A DNA stretch of 64,000 nucleotides from the NCBI GenBank assembly GCA_947258785.1, contig CAMYJT010000012.1, forward strand, positions 20,915 to 84,914, written 5' to 3'. The position numbers and the translations under genes are program-made. Positions 26,739 through 36,010 of the stretch are shown here, one piece after another; the stretch's first letter is position 1, and every line of letters begins with the position of its first letter. A model generated the notes under the pieces. The model did not search any database, was not told where the DNA came from, and saw nothing but the letters and a program-made list of their open reading frames with translations. This DNA comes from an uncultured Gammaproteobacteria bacterium (GTDB lineage Bacteria; Pseudomonadota; Gammaproteobacteria; Arenicellales; JAANXG01).

Positions 26739-28820
26739 TTAAAGGCCTGCATCGGCGGGGGCCACATGCGCCCGCAGCGCTTCCAGCGAGGTGACCGGCG
26801 GCAGGCACTGATGGCCCTTGCAGACGTAGGCGTTCAGCGGTGACGCGGCGGTGCGCTCGGCAAGTACGCCGGGCAGTGGGCCGGCGTCGCCCGGTATCGC
26901 CAATACCGTGCGGCGGGGGGTGTAGACCTGTTGGCAGATCCGCTGCGCCTCGCGAATTTCTGTATCGTCGCCACGCAGGACGACAGTCTCGGTGGAATGA
27001 TGGAAATCCTCGACGGCGAGCAGTAAGGCGGCGTGGGCGGCGGGATGCTGGCGCAAGCCCGCAGACAGGGCGCTGAGTGTGCCCTCCGCGGCCTGCAGAT
27101 ACCGGTTTTCGCCCAACAGATGGCCCAGGCGCAGCAGCACCTGCGCCGCGATCCCGTTGCCCGACGGTGTCGCATCATCGGTGGTCGGTTTGTGACGGTG
27201 CAACAAGCTCTCGTGATCGTCCGAGGTAAAAAAATAGCCGCCGTACTCAGTGTCCTGAAAGTGTTGCAGGACCACTTCCGCCAGCGAGATGGCGAACTTG
27301 AGATCGTCATCGCGCCAGCGGGCCTGCAGCAACTCCAGCAGTGCATCGATGAGAAAGACGTAGTCATCGAGGTAGGCGTTCAGATGGGTCTTGTTGTCTT
27401 TCCCCGTGGCCAGCAGTCGCCCCTTGTGCCACAAGCGTGAACGCACGTAGTCCAGGGCAGCCTGTGCGGACTGGATGAAGTCGTCCCGGTCGAGGAATCG
27501 GCCCGCGTGGACCATACCCTTGATCATCAGGCCATTCCAGGCGGTAAGAATTTTCTCGTCCCGTCCCGGCCACACCCGCCGCCCGCGGACCTCGAGCAGC
27601 TTGTGTCTGGCCGAGGACAACAGGCCTTGGACCCGATCCGCTTCCAGGCCGGTTCGCTCGGCTACGGTTGCCGGGGGCGCGGCAACGGTGAGGTGCCAAC
27701 GCCCTTCGAAGTTGGGCTGTCCCCGAAGACCGAAATACACCTCGGCTACCGCCCATTCGTCCGTGGTCAAGACCTGTTGGAGTTCGTCGACCTCCCACAC
27801 GTAAAACTTGCCCTCCTCACCCTCGGAGTCGGCGTCGAAGGATGAAAAGTAACCGCCGTCGGTCGACTGCATTTCCCGCATCACCCATTCCCCGGTTTCC
27901 AGCGCAACCGCGCGGAACCACGGTTCCCCGCAGGCCCGCCAGGCATCGGTATACAGTGGCAGCAACTGAGCATTGTCGTAGAGCATCTTTTCGAAATGCG
28001 GGATTGCCCACTGGTCGTCGACCGAGTACCGGGCGAACCCGCCACCGAGCTGGTCGTAGATGCCGCCCGCCGCCATCGCCTCGAGGGTGTGCCGTACCAT
28101 GTCGAGTCCCCGGTGGTTTGTCTGACCGGAGTCGCGTGACCGCGCCCAGTGGCGCAGGCACACCTCCATATTGCCGGGATGGGGGAACTTCGGGGCCGCA
28201 CCGAAGCCGCCGTAGACCGGGTCATACTGTTGGCACAGCTCCTCGAAGGCCCGCTCCAGTATCCCCACGTCGGTTTGTCCCTGACCGCGCGCCCCGGCCT
28301 CGATCTGGGCGAAGGCATTGCGCACCGCGTTGCCGTGCTCTCGCAGGCGGTCCCGATGGTTTTGATAATACTCGGAGATTCGCCCGAGTACGTCGACGAA
28401 ACCCGGCAGTCCCTGACGCGGTTGTTTCGGGAAATACGTACCCGCGAAAAACGGAACATGTCCGTCGGGACTGATGACGACGTTGAGAGGCCAGCCACCG
28501 GGCCGCTGGGTGAGTAACTGGTATGCCGTTTGATAAATTTTATCGAGGTCCGGTCGCTCCTCACGGTCCACCTTCACGCATACGAACTTGTCGTTCATGT
28601 ACGCGGCGACGTCTTCGTCGGCAAAAGACTCATGTTCCATGACGTGACACCAATGGCACGCGGAGTAACCGATGGACAGCAGAATGGGCTTGTCGTCCTG
28701 TTTCGCCTTCGCGATGGCTTCCAGTCCCCAGGGATACCAGCTGACCGGGTTGTGGGCGTGTTGCAGAAGATATGGGCTGGTCTCGCCGATGAGGCGGTTG
28801 GTAAATTTGGGTTGATTCAT
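26739..28820 (-). CDS. Thioredoxin domain-containing protein (YyaL/SPATA20 family, DUF255)
   Basis: A 693-aa cytosolic protein. The N-terminal thioredoxin-like domain has CHWC at residues 55-58 within [18 protein letters not shown]; the rest is an alpha/alpha-barrel like those of glycoside hydrolases and epimerases (segments [20 protein letters not shown] and [18 protein letters not shown]). The family is widespread from bacteria to animals, with no established reaction. The start at [10 protein letters not shown] is preferred; an alternative ATG five codons upstream (28835) has a GGA close by. Confidence 0.92.
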   Translation of the reverse strand: MNQPKFTNRLIGETSPYLLQHAHNPVSWYPWGLEAIAKAKQDDKPILLSIGYSACHWCHVMEHESFADEDVAAYMNDKFVCVKVDREERPDLDKIYQTAYQLLTQRPGGWPLNVVISPDGHVPFFAGTYFPKQPRQGLPGFVDVLGRISEYYQNHRDRLREHGNAVRNAFAQIEAGARGQGQTDVGILERAFEELCQQYDPVYGGFGAAPKFPHPGNMEVCLRHWARSRDSGQTNHRGLDMVRHTLEAMAAGGIYDQLGGGFARYSVDDQWAIPHFEKMLYDNAQLLPLYTDAWRACGEPWFRAVALETGEWVMREMQSTDGGYFSSFDADSEGEEGKFYVWEVDELQQVLTTDEWAVAEVYFGLRGQPNFEGRWHLTVAAPPATVAERTGLEADRVQGLLSSARHKLLEVRGRRVWPGRDEKILTAWNGLMIKGMVHAGRFLDRDDFIQSAQAALDYVRSRLWHKGRLLATGKDNKTHLNAYLDDYVFLIDALLELLQARWRDDDLKFAISLAEVVLQHFQDTEYGGYFFTSDDHESLLHRHKPTTDDATPSGNGIAAQVLLRLGHLLGENRYLQAAEGTLSALSAGLRQHPAAHAALLLAVEDFHHSTETVVLRGDDTEIREAQRICQQVYTPRRTVLAIPGDAGPLPGVLAERTAASPLNAYVCKGHQCLPPVTSLEALRAHVAPADAGL

Positions 28821-28966
28821 CGAGCGTGACGACATATTCCGAGTGGTCTACTCGGGCATTAGAAACAAATTCCGCACGCCCTGCAAGCGCCGTGTCGGTG
28901 CGTACCGGTTGCGGGCGTCGGTGGCCTAGTGACGGCATTGGAAAAATCTTTGATACTATTTCAGGT

Positions 28967-29776
28967 ATGATCCAGAACCCCGACATTGACCCGATCGCGA
29001 TCAGCGTCGGGCCGGTGCAGGTACATTGGTACGGGTTAATGTATCTGGTCGGATTCCTGGGCGGCTACTGGCTGGGACTATACCGCGCCGGCCGACCCGG
29101 CTCCGGCTGGTACCGTCAGGAGATCGGCGACCTGCTGTTCTTTATCGCTGTCGGCATCATCGCTGGCGGACGACTGGGCTACGTCTTGTTTTACAACATC
29201 AGCTATTACCTGTCGCACCCGCTGGAGGTCCTGTTTATCTGGACCGGCGGGATGTCCTTCCACGGCGGTTTGCTGGGCGTGTTGCTGGCGATGTGGTGGT
29301 ATGGGCGCAAGACCGGGCGGGCCTTCCTCGATGTTACCGATTTCATCGCACCGCTGGTGCCCATCGGGCTGGGGGCGGGACGGGTCGGCAACTTCATCAA
29401 TCAGGAACTGTGGGGGAAAGTCACCGACCTGCCTTGGGCCATGGTGTTTGCACGGACCGATCCCACCGCGCAGCCGCGGCACCCCTCGATGTTGTACGAG
29501 GCCGGCCTGGAAGGGGTCGTGCTGTTCGCGGTGCTGTGGTGGTATTCGTCGCGGCCTCGCCACCGGGGCGCCGTGTCCGGCCTGTTTCTGCTCGCATACG
29601 GGGTGTTTCGCTTTCTGGTCGAGTTCGTCCGCGTTCCCGATGCACACATCGGTTATCTCGGCTTCGGTTGGTTGACTATGGGCCATTTGTTGACCATCCC
29701 GATGGTCGTCGCCGGACTCTGGCTGCTGGGCCGCCATCCGTTCGGTGGCCGGAGAATCACGTCCACGCCGCGCTGA
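28967..29776 (+). CDS. lgt: Prolipoprotein diacylglyceryl transferase Lgt
   Basis: A 269-aa inner-membrane enzyme that attaches diacylglycerol to the lipobox cysteine of prolipoproteins, the first step of lipoprotein maturation. Signatures: VHWYGLMYLVGF, MSFHGGLLG (the HGGL motif) and GAGRVGNFINQELWG, the Lgt signature with its catalytic arginine and glutamate surroundings; seven hydrophobic segments. The start at 28967 is the standard one. It would modify the lipoproteins encoded at 48.7 kb and 59.5 kb. Divergent from the thioredoxin-domain gene. Confidence 0.97.
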   Translation: MIQNPDIDPIAISVGPVQVHWYGLMYLVGFLGGYWLGLYRAGRPGSGWYRQEIGDLLFFIAVGIIAGGRLGYVLFYNISYYLSHPLEVLFIWTGGMSFHGGLLGVLLAMWWYGRKTGRAFLDVTDFIAPLVPIGLGAGRVGNFINQELWGKVTDLPWAMVFARTDPTAQPRHPSMLYEAGLEGVVLFAVLWWYSSRPRHRGAVSGLFLLAYGVFRFLVEFVRVPDAHIGYLGFGWLTMGHLLTIPMVVAGLWLLGRHPFGGRRITSTPR

Positions 29777-29904
29777 CCCGCTTCACGCCCGCATCGCCCT
29801 TCGACGAAAACCGTTCCTTTTGCTAATCTTCAAGGTACAACCGCTGGTGGCCAATGCGGCCCGTGGCTGCGGCGCGGTGAACGCGACAACAATGAGGGTA
29901 AGCG

Positions 29905-30120
29905 ATGATAGTTGAAACCACCGACCCGATTACTGGGAATGACGTGACAGACCTTGAGAATGCACCCTTTATCATCGACGGTGACCTTAAGATTTACTTT
30001 GAATCTGAACAGAGTAAGGCCGAGTTTCTGGGCATTGAGGTCGAAAATCCGGCCAATGACCTGCCCTCGGGCCTCGACAACCCCGCGCCCATGGGGCCCG
30101 GGGATTTTAAGCGCTCGTGA
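29905..30120 (+). CDS. Small acidic protein of unknown function
   Basis: A 71-aa acidic protein (IIDGDLKIYFESEQSKAEFLGIEVE) without membrane segment or signal peptide. It is supported by a ribosome binding site (GAGGG before the ATG) and its own position 128 nt after lgt. I do not recognise the family. Confidence 0.6.
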   Translation: MIVETTDPITGNDVTDLENAPFIIDGDLKIYFESEQSKAEFLGIEVENPANDLPSGLDNPAPMGPGDFKRS

Positions 30121-30179
30121 GCTTGGCTTCGGCAATGCCGCCCGGGTGGACGGTGATCGCGTATAACGCTGTTTCCAAG

Positions 30180-30812
30180 ATGCGGCGATTGGCATGGTCA
30201 ACCATTGTGGTGGTGGCGGTCGGCGTCTCGATGGCACAGCACGGGCAGGTTTTCGCGCAGGCGACCATAAAAAAATGTCAGGATGCCAGTGGCAAGTGGC
30301 ATTACGGGGACATCGCCGCCGAGGAATGTGCCCGCTCGCGCATCACGGAGATGGATCAACGGGGGCTCAAGGTGAGGGAACACGACGTGCCTCCCACCCG
30401 GGAGGAGGTCGAGGCCAGGGACGCCGCTGAGGCCAGACGCCAGGCCGCCGAGCGGTTGGCGGAGGAACGCCGACAGTTCGAGAACCGGTTGCTGGCCACT
30501 TACGACAGCGAGCAGAGCATTATCCAGGCCCGTGACCAGCGCGTGGCCGCCATCGACAAGGCCATCAAGGAAAACGAGGAATACATGGCAAAGCTGGATC
30601 AGGAGCTCCGAGTCCTCGAAAAACGAGCCAAGCGGAAGCCGCGTGACGAGCGGGTGCAGCGGCAAATCGATCTCCTCAATACACGGATCGCGGAGTACGA
30701 ACGCAGCATCGAGGACCGCTTGCGTGACCGCGATCAGGTGATCGCCCGCTACGACAAGGATCTCGCCCAGTATCGGGATATTCGCCAGCGCCGCGGGACG
30801 GTCAAGCAATGA
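30180..30812 (+). CDS. Secreted DUF4124-like coiled-coil protein
   Basis: A 210-aa exported protein: a signal peptide (MRRLAWSTIVV...VFAQA, residues 1-24), then a short DUF4124-type segment IKKCQDASGKWHYGD, followed by a long charged coiled coil rich in E, R, K and A. DUF4124 proteins are periplasmic and of unknown function, common in gammaproteobacteria. The frame is open from 30117, but the ATG at 30180 begins the signal peptide. Confidence 0.8.
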   Translation: MRRLAWSTIVVVAVGVSMAQHGQVFAQATIKKCQDASGKWHYGDIAAEECARSRITEMDQRGLKVREHDVPPTREEVEARDAAEARRQAAERLAEERRQFENRLLATYDSEQSIIQARDQRVAAIDKAIKENEEYMAKLDQELRVLEKRAKRKPRDERVQRQIDLLNTRIAEYERSIEDRLRDRDQVIARYDKDLAQYRDIRQRRGTVKQ

Positions 30813-30900
30813 GGTCGTCAGCGGCGAGCTATTCCCGTACATTTTGTGCGCGAATAAAGGATACTTATACCTGATTCGGCAAAAATAATTAGTTTTACGG

Positions 30901-30941
30901 CCCTGAAGTTATTACCCTTCTCAGTCCCTTGAACTTCGGGG
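30901..30941 (+). promoter_or_regulatory. Long-stem hairpin in the aprBA leader region
   Basis: CCCTGAAGTT (30901-30910) pairs with AACTTCGGGG (30932-30941), ten pairs with one G-U, around a 21-nt loop. It lies 109 nt ahead of aprB in a 237-nt intergenic region and may shape the 5' UTR or terminate the upstream transcript. No T run follows, so a terminator role is weak. Confidence 0.4.
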
Positions 30942-31049
30942 CTTGAGGCAGTGGGCACGCAGAGGGTCACCCCTGGGTACGCCGCAGTCGCCTGTTACCA
31001 TCCCTTACCGTACGTAAGATGCCAGTGAACCGTTTGACGGAGAGCGATA

Positions 31050-31514
31050 ATGCCTACTTTTGTAAGAACCGATAAATGCGACGGCTGCAAAGGTCAAGAC
31101 AAGACCGCGTGCATGTACATCTGCCCGCATGATCTAATGCGTCTGGACAAAGACGGATCGGAGACCGGCCATGCCATGAAGGCCTACAATCAAGAGCCGG
31201 AACAATGTTGGGAGTGCTACAGTTGTGTGAAGATTTGTCCGCAGCAGGCCATCGAGTGCCGCCACTACGCGGACGTCGTCCCCCTGGGTGCCTCCGTTCA
31301 GCCGCTGCGCGGGTCAGAATCGATCATGTGGACGATCAAGTTCCGCAACGGCAACGTGAAACGATTCAAATTTCCCATCCGCACCACCGCAGAAGGTTCC
31401 GTCGAACCCTACGGCAACAAACCCGACGCGAATCTCGATGAGCTCACGGACCACTCAAATTTGTTTACCAAGGGGACACATTCCTGCGATATGAGCCAGT
31501 TCTCTGCCAATTAG
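31050..31514 (+). CDS. aprB: Adenylylsulfate (APS) reductase beta subunit
   Basis: A 154-aa iron-sulfur subunit carrying electrons between AprA and the membrane acceptor. Two [4Fe-4S] clusters are coordinated by the ferredoxin-type motifs: the CDGCKGQDKTACMYICPHD cluster and CWECYSCVKICPQQAIECR. In sulfur oxidisers the enzyme runs in reverse, oxidising sulfite with AMP to adenosine 5'-phosphosulfate. Cytosolic. It is followed by aprA after 98 nt that contain a hairpin. The best single sign that the organism oxidises reduced sulfur. Confidence 0.98.
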   Translation: MPTFVRTDKCDGCKGQDKTACMYICPHDLMRLDKDGSETGHAMKAYNQEPEQCWECYSCVKICPQQAIECRHYADVVPLGASVQPLRGSESIMWTIKFRNGNVKRFKFPIRTTAEGSVEPYGNKPDANLDELTDHSNLFTKGTHSCDMSQFSAN

Positions 31515-31542
31515 CGGGCGGCGCTCAATCGACTCCGAGACC

Positions 31543-31579
31543 CTCTCACGTAAAACGCTCTGGTTTAGCGGCGTGAGAG
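31543..31579 (+). promoter_or_regulatory. Two-tier hairpin between aprB and aprA
   Basis: CTCTCACG (31543-31550) pairs perfectly with CGTGAGAG (31572-31579), and inside it CGCT pairs with AGCG. It is 34 nt before the aprA start and could set the ratio of the two subunits through mRNA processing or stability. No T run follows, so it is not a normal terminator. Confidence 0.5.
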
Positions 31580-31612
31580 CGGTTCAATAGCAACAAGATC
31601 GAGGAAGTAGTC

Positions 31613-33577
31613 ATGGCTGAAGAATATGGTTTCGGTAATCCGGAAATCGTCGAAGAGGAAGTAGATATCCTCATCATTGGTGGTGGCATGGCCGCCTGCG
31701 GCGCGGCGTTTGAATTAGGCCGCTGGCTCGACAAGGTGCCGGATCTCAAGATCAAATTGGTCGACAAGGCAGCGGTCGACCGTTCGGGCGCGGTGGCGCA
31801 GGGATTGTCGGCGATCAACACCTACATGGGTGAGAACGATCCCGCCGATTACGTCCGTTATGTGCGTGGCGATCTCATGGGCATCATCCGCGAGGACCTG
31901 GTGTACGACGTGGGCCGCCACGTGGACGATTCGGTGCACAACTTCGAGGAATGGGGGTTGCCGATATGGAAGCAAAAGGGTGACGAAGGCAAGAAGCTGA
32001 CCGAAGGCGGCAAACCCGTGCGATCCGGGCGCTGGCAGATCATGATCAACGGTGAATCCTACAAGTGGATCGTGGCCGAGGCCGCGAAGAAGGCGTTGGG
32101 CATAGATCGGATACAGGAACGCGTGTTCATCGTGCGCCTGGTCACCGACAAGAATGACCCGCAGCGCGTGGCCGGAGCCGCCGGCTTCAGTGTCCGCGAC
32201 GACAAGCTGTTTATCTACAAGTTCAAGGCCTGCCTGCTCGTCGCCGGTGGCGCGGTAAACGTTTTCCGCCCACGCTCGGTGGGTGAAGGCACCGGCCGTG
32301 CCTGGTATCCGGTGTGGAACGCCGGCTCCACCTACGCTATGGCCGCCGAGTGCGGGGCCGAGTTGACGCTGATGGAGAACCGGTTCGTGCCCGCCCGCTT
32401 CAAGGACGGCTACGGACCGGTGGGCGCGTGGTTCCTGCTGTTCAAGGCCAAGGCCATGAATGCATTCGGCGAAGATTATCAGGAAAAGAACTACTCGATA
32501 CTGGCGGACAATAAATACGATACCTACGCCGATGGGATGAAGATGGGAACCTGCCTGCGTAATCACCTGATGATGAAGGAGATGCGGGAAGGCCGGGGAC
32601 CGATCCTGATGGATACGCCGAGCGCCATGGCAAAACTGGCGGAAACCATGACTCCCAAAGAGGTCAAGCACCTCGAGGCAGAGGCCTGGGAAGATTTCCT
32701 CGACATGACCATTGGTCAGTGCGGTGTGTGGGCCGGGGAGAACATCGAGCCGGACAAAGAGATGTCCGAATTGATGCCCACCGAGCCGTACCTGCTCGGT
32801 TCCCACGCCGGTTGCGCCGGGATTTGGGTGTCCGGTCCTGAGGACATTCCAGGGACCCCCGATTATTACCACTGGGGCTACAATCGGATGACCACCGTCC
32901 ACGGCCTGTTCACCGCTGGCGATGGCGTCGGCGCCTCCGGCCACAAGTTCTCCTCCGGTTCGCACTCCGAGGGCCGCATTGCGGCCAAGGCCATGGTGAA
33001 ATTCGTACTGGACAACAAGGACTGGCAACCCGAGATGTCGCGCACCGTGGACGAATTGGTGGAAGAGATATACCGACCGGTGCGGACCTTCCTCGAACAC
33101 AAGGACTACACGACGGCGATTGACGTAAATCCGCATTACATCACGCCGAAAATGCTGCAGTTCCGTCTCCAGAAGATCATGGACGAATACGTCGCCGGAG
33201 TGTCGACCTGGTATCAGACTAATGCAAAGATGCTGGAGATCGCCGAGAAGAAATTGGTAATGATCCGGGAGGACGCCCAGAAGATGCGCGCCAAGGACCT
33301 CCACGAGCTGCTGCGGGCGTGGGAGAACTATCATCGCATCCTGGCCGCTGAGGCGCACATGCGCCACATCCAGTTCCGTGAGGAGACCCGTTATCCGGGT
33401 TACTACTACCGGATGGACTTTCTGGATCTGGACGACGACAACTGGAAGTGCTTCGTGAACTCCACTTACGATCGTGACACCGGCGAATGGTCCCTGAAGA
33501 AGGTGCCGTACAAACAGCTGGTGAAGCACGGCGAAGGCGAGCCCGCGGGGCTTGCGCGCGACGGCAGTCCGGTGTAA
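31613..33577 (+). CDS. aprA: Adenylylsulfate (APS) reductase alpha subunit
   Basis: A 654-aa FAD-containing catalytic subunit. The dinucleotide motif VDILIIGGGMAACGAAFELG is at residues 12-31; HAGCAGIWVSG and GDGVGASGHKFSSGSHSEGR are typical of dissimilatory APS reductases. It forms a heterodimer with AprB and, in sulfur oxidisers, converts sulfite plus AMP to APS, which a sulfurylase or adenylyltransferase then uses. The next gene is not aprM or a qmo gene. A strong terminator lies 27 nt downstream. Confidence 0.98.
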   Translation: MAEEYGFGNPEIVEEEVDILIIGGGMAACGAAFELGRWLDKVPDLKIKLVDKAAVDRSGAVAQGLSAINTYMGENDPADYVRYVRGDLMGIIREDLVYDVGRHVDDSVHNFEEWGLPIWKQKGDEGKKLTEGGKPVRSGRWQIMINGESYKWIVAEAAKKALGIDRIQERVFIVRLVTDKNDPQRVAGAAGFSVRDDKLFIYKFKACLLVAGGAVNVFRPRSVGEGTGRAWYPVWNAGSTYAMAAECGAELTLMENRFVPARFKDGYGPVGAWFLLFKAKAMNAFGEDYQEKNYSILADNKYDTYADGMKMGTCLRNHLMMKEMREGRGPILMDTPSAMAKLAETMTPKEVKHLEAEAWEDFLDMTIGQCGVWAGENIEPDKEMSELMPTEPYLLGSHAGCAGIWVSGPEDIPGTPDYYHWGYNRMTTVHGLFTAGDGVGASGHKFSSGSHSEGRIAAKAMVKFVLDNKDWQPEMSRTVDELVEEIYRPVRTFLEHKDYTTAIDVNPHYITPKMLQFRLQKIMDEYVAGVSTWYQTNAKMLEIAEKKLVMIREDAQKMRAKDLHELLRAWENYHRILAAEAHMRHIQFREETRYPGYYYRMDFLDLDDDNWKCFVNSTYDRDTGEWSLKKVPYKQLVKHGEGEPAGLARDGSPV

Positions 33578-33603
33578 GCGCCGCTGGCACTGGGAAAGAC
33601 GAA

Positions 33604-33640
33604 AGGGTCGGACACCGCTAGGTGCCCGGCCCTTTTTATT
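33604..33640 (+). terminator. Rho-independent terminator after aprA
   Basis: GGGTCGGACACC, a GCTA loop and GGTGCCCGGCCC make a 12-bp GC-rich stem with one mismatch, followed directly by TTTTTATT. It begins 27 nt after the aprA stop. Confidence 0.9.
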
Positions 33641-33686
33641 GCTGGCCGGGAAATGGCGCTTGTTTGCGGTGTCGACTTGTCCGATC

Positions 33687-33724
33687 AAATATGCGGTCAG
33701 AGTCATGACTCTGACCCCATATTT
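33687..33724. repeat. REP-like palindrome
   Basis: A 38-bp near-perfect palindrome: AAATATG-C-GGTCAGAGTCA is followed by TGACTCTGACC-C-CATATTT, with a single C-C mismatch. The core GGGTCAGAGTC recalls the repetitive extragenic palindromes and transposase-associated repeats of many gammaproteobacteria. It sits in the gap between aprA and the cysteine-cluster gene; no transposase is nearby. Confidence 0.7.
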
Positions 33725-33818
33725 CCTCTTTATTGTCCCGATCCGGAATCCTTGGTGCCCGATGCGGGTTAATTACACCCATCTGGTACTATAGCTCCAT
33801 ATACGCCGGAGGCCCGCA

Positions 33819-34688
33819 ATGGCTATCGACGAGTTGAAGAAGATCAAAGACGACGTACCATTCTCCAGTCCCGTGGACCCGGTGGAACTGGGTCCGGACG
33901 ATGAAATACAGTTTCGCTGTCATCGGGACATTGCTTGTTTCAATGCCTGCTGTAAGAACATCGACATCCAATTGACACCCTATGACATAGTGCGTTTGAA
34001 GCGGCGCCTGGAGCTCAGTTCCTCCGAATTCGTCGGCCGGCACACCACGCCGTTCCCTATGGACCATCACGATGTCCCAGGTCTCAAACTGAACACCAAG
34101 CCAGGCACCAGCGAGTGCGTCTTTATGACCGAGGAGGGGTGCAGTGTTTACGAAGATCGTCCCGCCGCCTGCCGTTATTACGCTTTGGGCAGCATGGGCG
34201 TGCGCAAGAAGGACAGCGCCCAGGTAGATGACATCTATTTCATCGTGAAGGAAGACCACTGCCTGGGCCACCAGGAGCCCCGAACCCTAACCGTGCGCGA
34301 ATACCGGTCCGAACAGGGCTGCGACGAATACGATCAGCACAATCGCGAGTGGCGTGACATCATACTGAAGAAGCGCTCGAGCGGACCTACCGTCGGCGCG
34401 CCCTCGGAACGCAGCCTGCAGCTGTTCGATATGTGCAGTTATGACATAGACAGCTTCCGCGAGTTTATTCAGACCGAAGGGTTCGGCGATATATTCGATC
34501 TCGACCCGCGGACGATGCAAGACCTTCTGGCCGATGAGGATGAACTGCAGCAGTTCGCATTCCGATTCCTCAAGCAGGTGTTTTTCGGAGTCATGACCAT
34601 CCCCGTCAAGGAGGGCGCGCGGGAGCGGCGCATCGCCCAGAGCCGCAGGCTGCGGGAAAGACTGCGTGAGATGTCGGAGGACGAATGA
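33819..34688 (+). CDS. YkgJ-family cysteine-cluster (Zn/Fe-chelating) protein
   Basis: A 289-aa soluble protein with the N-terminal YkgJ domain: RCHRDIACFNACCKN (C34, C40, C44, C45) and ECVFMTEEGCSVYEDRPAACRYYALG supply eight cysteines that probably bind zinc or an iron-sulfur cluster. The C-terminal half is helical and charged. Function unknown. It sits downstream of aprBA but after a terminator and palindrome, so it is likely a separate transcript; a specific role in sulfur oxidation is only a guess. Confidence 0.85.
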   Translation: MAIDELKKIKDDVPFSSPVDPVELGPDDEIQFRCHRDIACFNACCKNIDIQLTPYDIVRLKRRLELSSSEFVGRHTTPFPMDHHDVPGLKLNTKPGTSECVFMTEEGCSVYEDRPAACRYYALGSMGVRKKDSAQVDDIYFIVKEDHCLGHQEPRTLTVREYRSEQGCDEYDQHNREWRDIILKKRSSGPTVGAPSERSLQLFDMCSYDIDSFREFIQTEGFGDIFDLDPRTMQDLLADEDELQQFAFRFLKQVFFGVMTIPVKEGARERRIAQSRRLRERLREMSEDE

Positions 34689-34690
34689 CG

Positions 34691-35065
34691 TTAGGCGACT
34701 TTGTCGACGGTAACTCGGTCGCCGTACCGGGCCGCCTTCAGCGCTGTGACCGGATCCAGACTGCGGCCCCAGATGTTGGTTCTCGCCGCTAACCGAATCT
34801 CGTCACCCCGCGATACCGGGGTTTTGCCGAAACCGATCGCAATGGCGTCGCCCTCGACCCAAAAGGCCAGGTCGCCTGCGTCCACGACGTCCTTGGCATC
34901 CGGCTCCAGAGACACCTGGACCGGCGTTGTGAAATACACTTCGTCGCCCCAGGTTCGGGCCTCGGATTGAAACGGCAGAGACCGGTAGATGGCGTCGGCG
35001 GTGGGTGTGTCGTACAACTGGGCGGTCAGCACAACGGGGCCGACGGTGATGGACAATTTTCTCAT
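34691..35065 (-). CDS. Cyclophilin-like fold protein (DUF369/TM1367 type)
   Basis: A 124-aa small beta-barrel protein of the Cyclophil_like family (PF04126-type). The phrases TAQLYDTPTADAIYRSLPFQSEARTWGDEVYF and GDAIAIGFGKTPVSRGDEIRLA are typical. Function unknown; it lacks the catalytic residues of true prolyl isomerases as far as I can see. It is convergent with the cysteine-cluster gene and divergent from the phosphodiesterase gene. Confidence 0.8.
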   Translation of the reverse strand: MRKLSITVGPVVLTAQLYDTPTADAIYRSLPFQSEARTWGDEVYFTTPVQVSLEPDAKDVVDAGDLAFWVEGDAIAIGFGKTPVSRGDEIRLAARTNIWGRSLDPVTALKAARYGDRVTVDKVA

Positions 35066-35137
35066 GGTTGACGATCGATCTCGGATCCGGGATGTTCGCA
35101 CACCATAACACAGCCTAATCACGACAGCCGAAGCGAT

Positions 35138-35680
35138 ATGTCAAGCATCACCCGGGTTGCGATCGTGTCCGACACGCACGGATTTCTAGACCCCAGGGTT
35201 GCCGAATCGGTGCGCGAATGTGATATCGCCGTCCACGCCGGTGACATCATGGGTGCCGAGGTGTTGTTGGCCCTTCAGCCCCGCAGCGGAGCGGTTTATC
35301 CGGTGCTGGGCAACAACGATGTCCCGGAGAAATGGCCCGTCGATGAACACGATACGCTGATGGCGATCCCGGAGCAGTGCGCGGTCGACCTGCCGGGCGG
35401 CACCTTAGCGGTTGAGCACGGACACCGCATTTGGGACACCCGGAACTATCACCGGCGGCTGCGGCAGAAACACGCTTACGCACGGGCGGTGGTCTTCGGT
35501 CACACCCACAACCGGGTGTGCGACACGCAGGCGGTGCCGTGGGTGTTGAATCCGGGTGCTGCCGGCCGCGTCCGCACCAAAGGAGGGCCGTCGTTCATGA
35601 TCCTGCACGCGGGGGCCTTGCGCTGGCGCATCGAACGGATCTGTTTTGAACCGCTGCGTCAGCGCGAATGCAAAGATTAA
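35138..35680 (+). CDS. YfcE-type metallophosphoesterase
   Basis: A 180-aa calcineurin-like phosphodiesterase. Metal-binding motifs in order: SDTHG (residues 11-15), GDIMG (36-40), GNND (58-61) and GHTHN (about 120-124). It probably hydrolyses small phosphodiesters in the cytosol, as E. coli YfcE does with unnatural substrates; the physiological substrate is unknown. It overlaps the next small gene by 13 nt. Confidence 0.93.
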   Translation: MSSITRVAIVSDTHGFLDPRVAESVRECDIAVHAGDIMGAEVLLALQPRSGAVYPVLGNNDVPEKWPVDEHDTLMAIPEQCAVDLPGGTLAVEHGHRIWDTRNYHRRLRQKHAYARAVVFGHTHNRVCDTQAVPWVLNPGAAGRVRTKGGPSFMILHAGALRWRIERICFEPLRQRECKD

Positions 35681-35982
35681 CCTCGCGCCTCAACCGGCGC
35701 CTGGCGCGCCAAGCCCAGAGACAGATGACTAAGGTCGGTCTAGGCGTTTCGGCGGCCGCAGTACAGCGTCTGGAGGGCATGATCCGCAAAGGCGTGGCGC
35801 GTATGGGCACCCAGGGGGTGCTGGAGAACGAGGCGCAGATACGGCTCGCTGAAGACAACCTGCGCCGGTTGGCGTCTCAGCTCGTGAAGGTGGCCGAAGA
35901 GCACCGGACCTTTCCCAACGCCGACGAGCATGCGCTGGACGTCACGTTGCAGAAATTGTGTCCGTTGTGGCCTTATTGCTAG
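35668..35982 (+). CDS. Small helical protein of unknown function
   Basis: A 104-aa basic protein rich in R, Q and L, probably alpha-helical (RLARQAQRQMTKVGLGVSAAAVQRLEGMIRKG), with no signal peptide or membrane segment. It is supported by overlap coupling with the preceding phosphodiesterase and by the following exonuclease gene 28 nt away. I cannot assign a family. Confidence 0.6.
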   Translation: MQRLTSRLNRRLARQAQRQMTKVGLGVSAAAVQRLEGMIRKGVARMGTQGVLENEAQIRLAEDNLRRLASQLVKVAEEHRTFPNADEHALDVTLQKLCPLWPYC

Positions 35983-36010
35983 TTTGTCTTGCCGACCGAA
36001 ACGATCCCAG

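Noticed and set aside
31715..33706. 663-codon minus-strand frame opposite aprA
   Set aside because: Long only because GC-rich codon use keeps stops out of the antisense frame; aprA on the plus strand is unambiguous.
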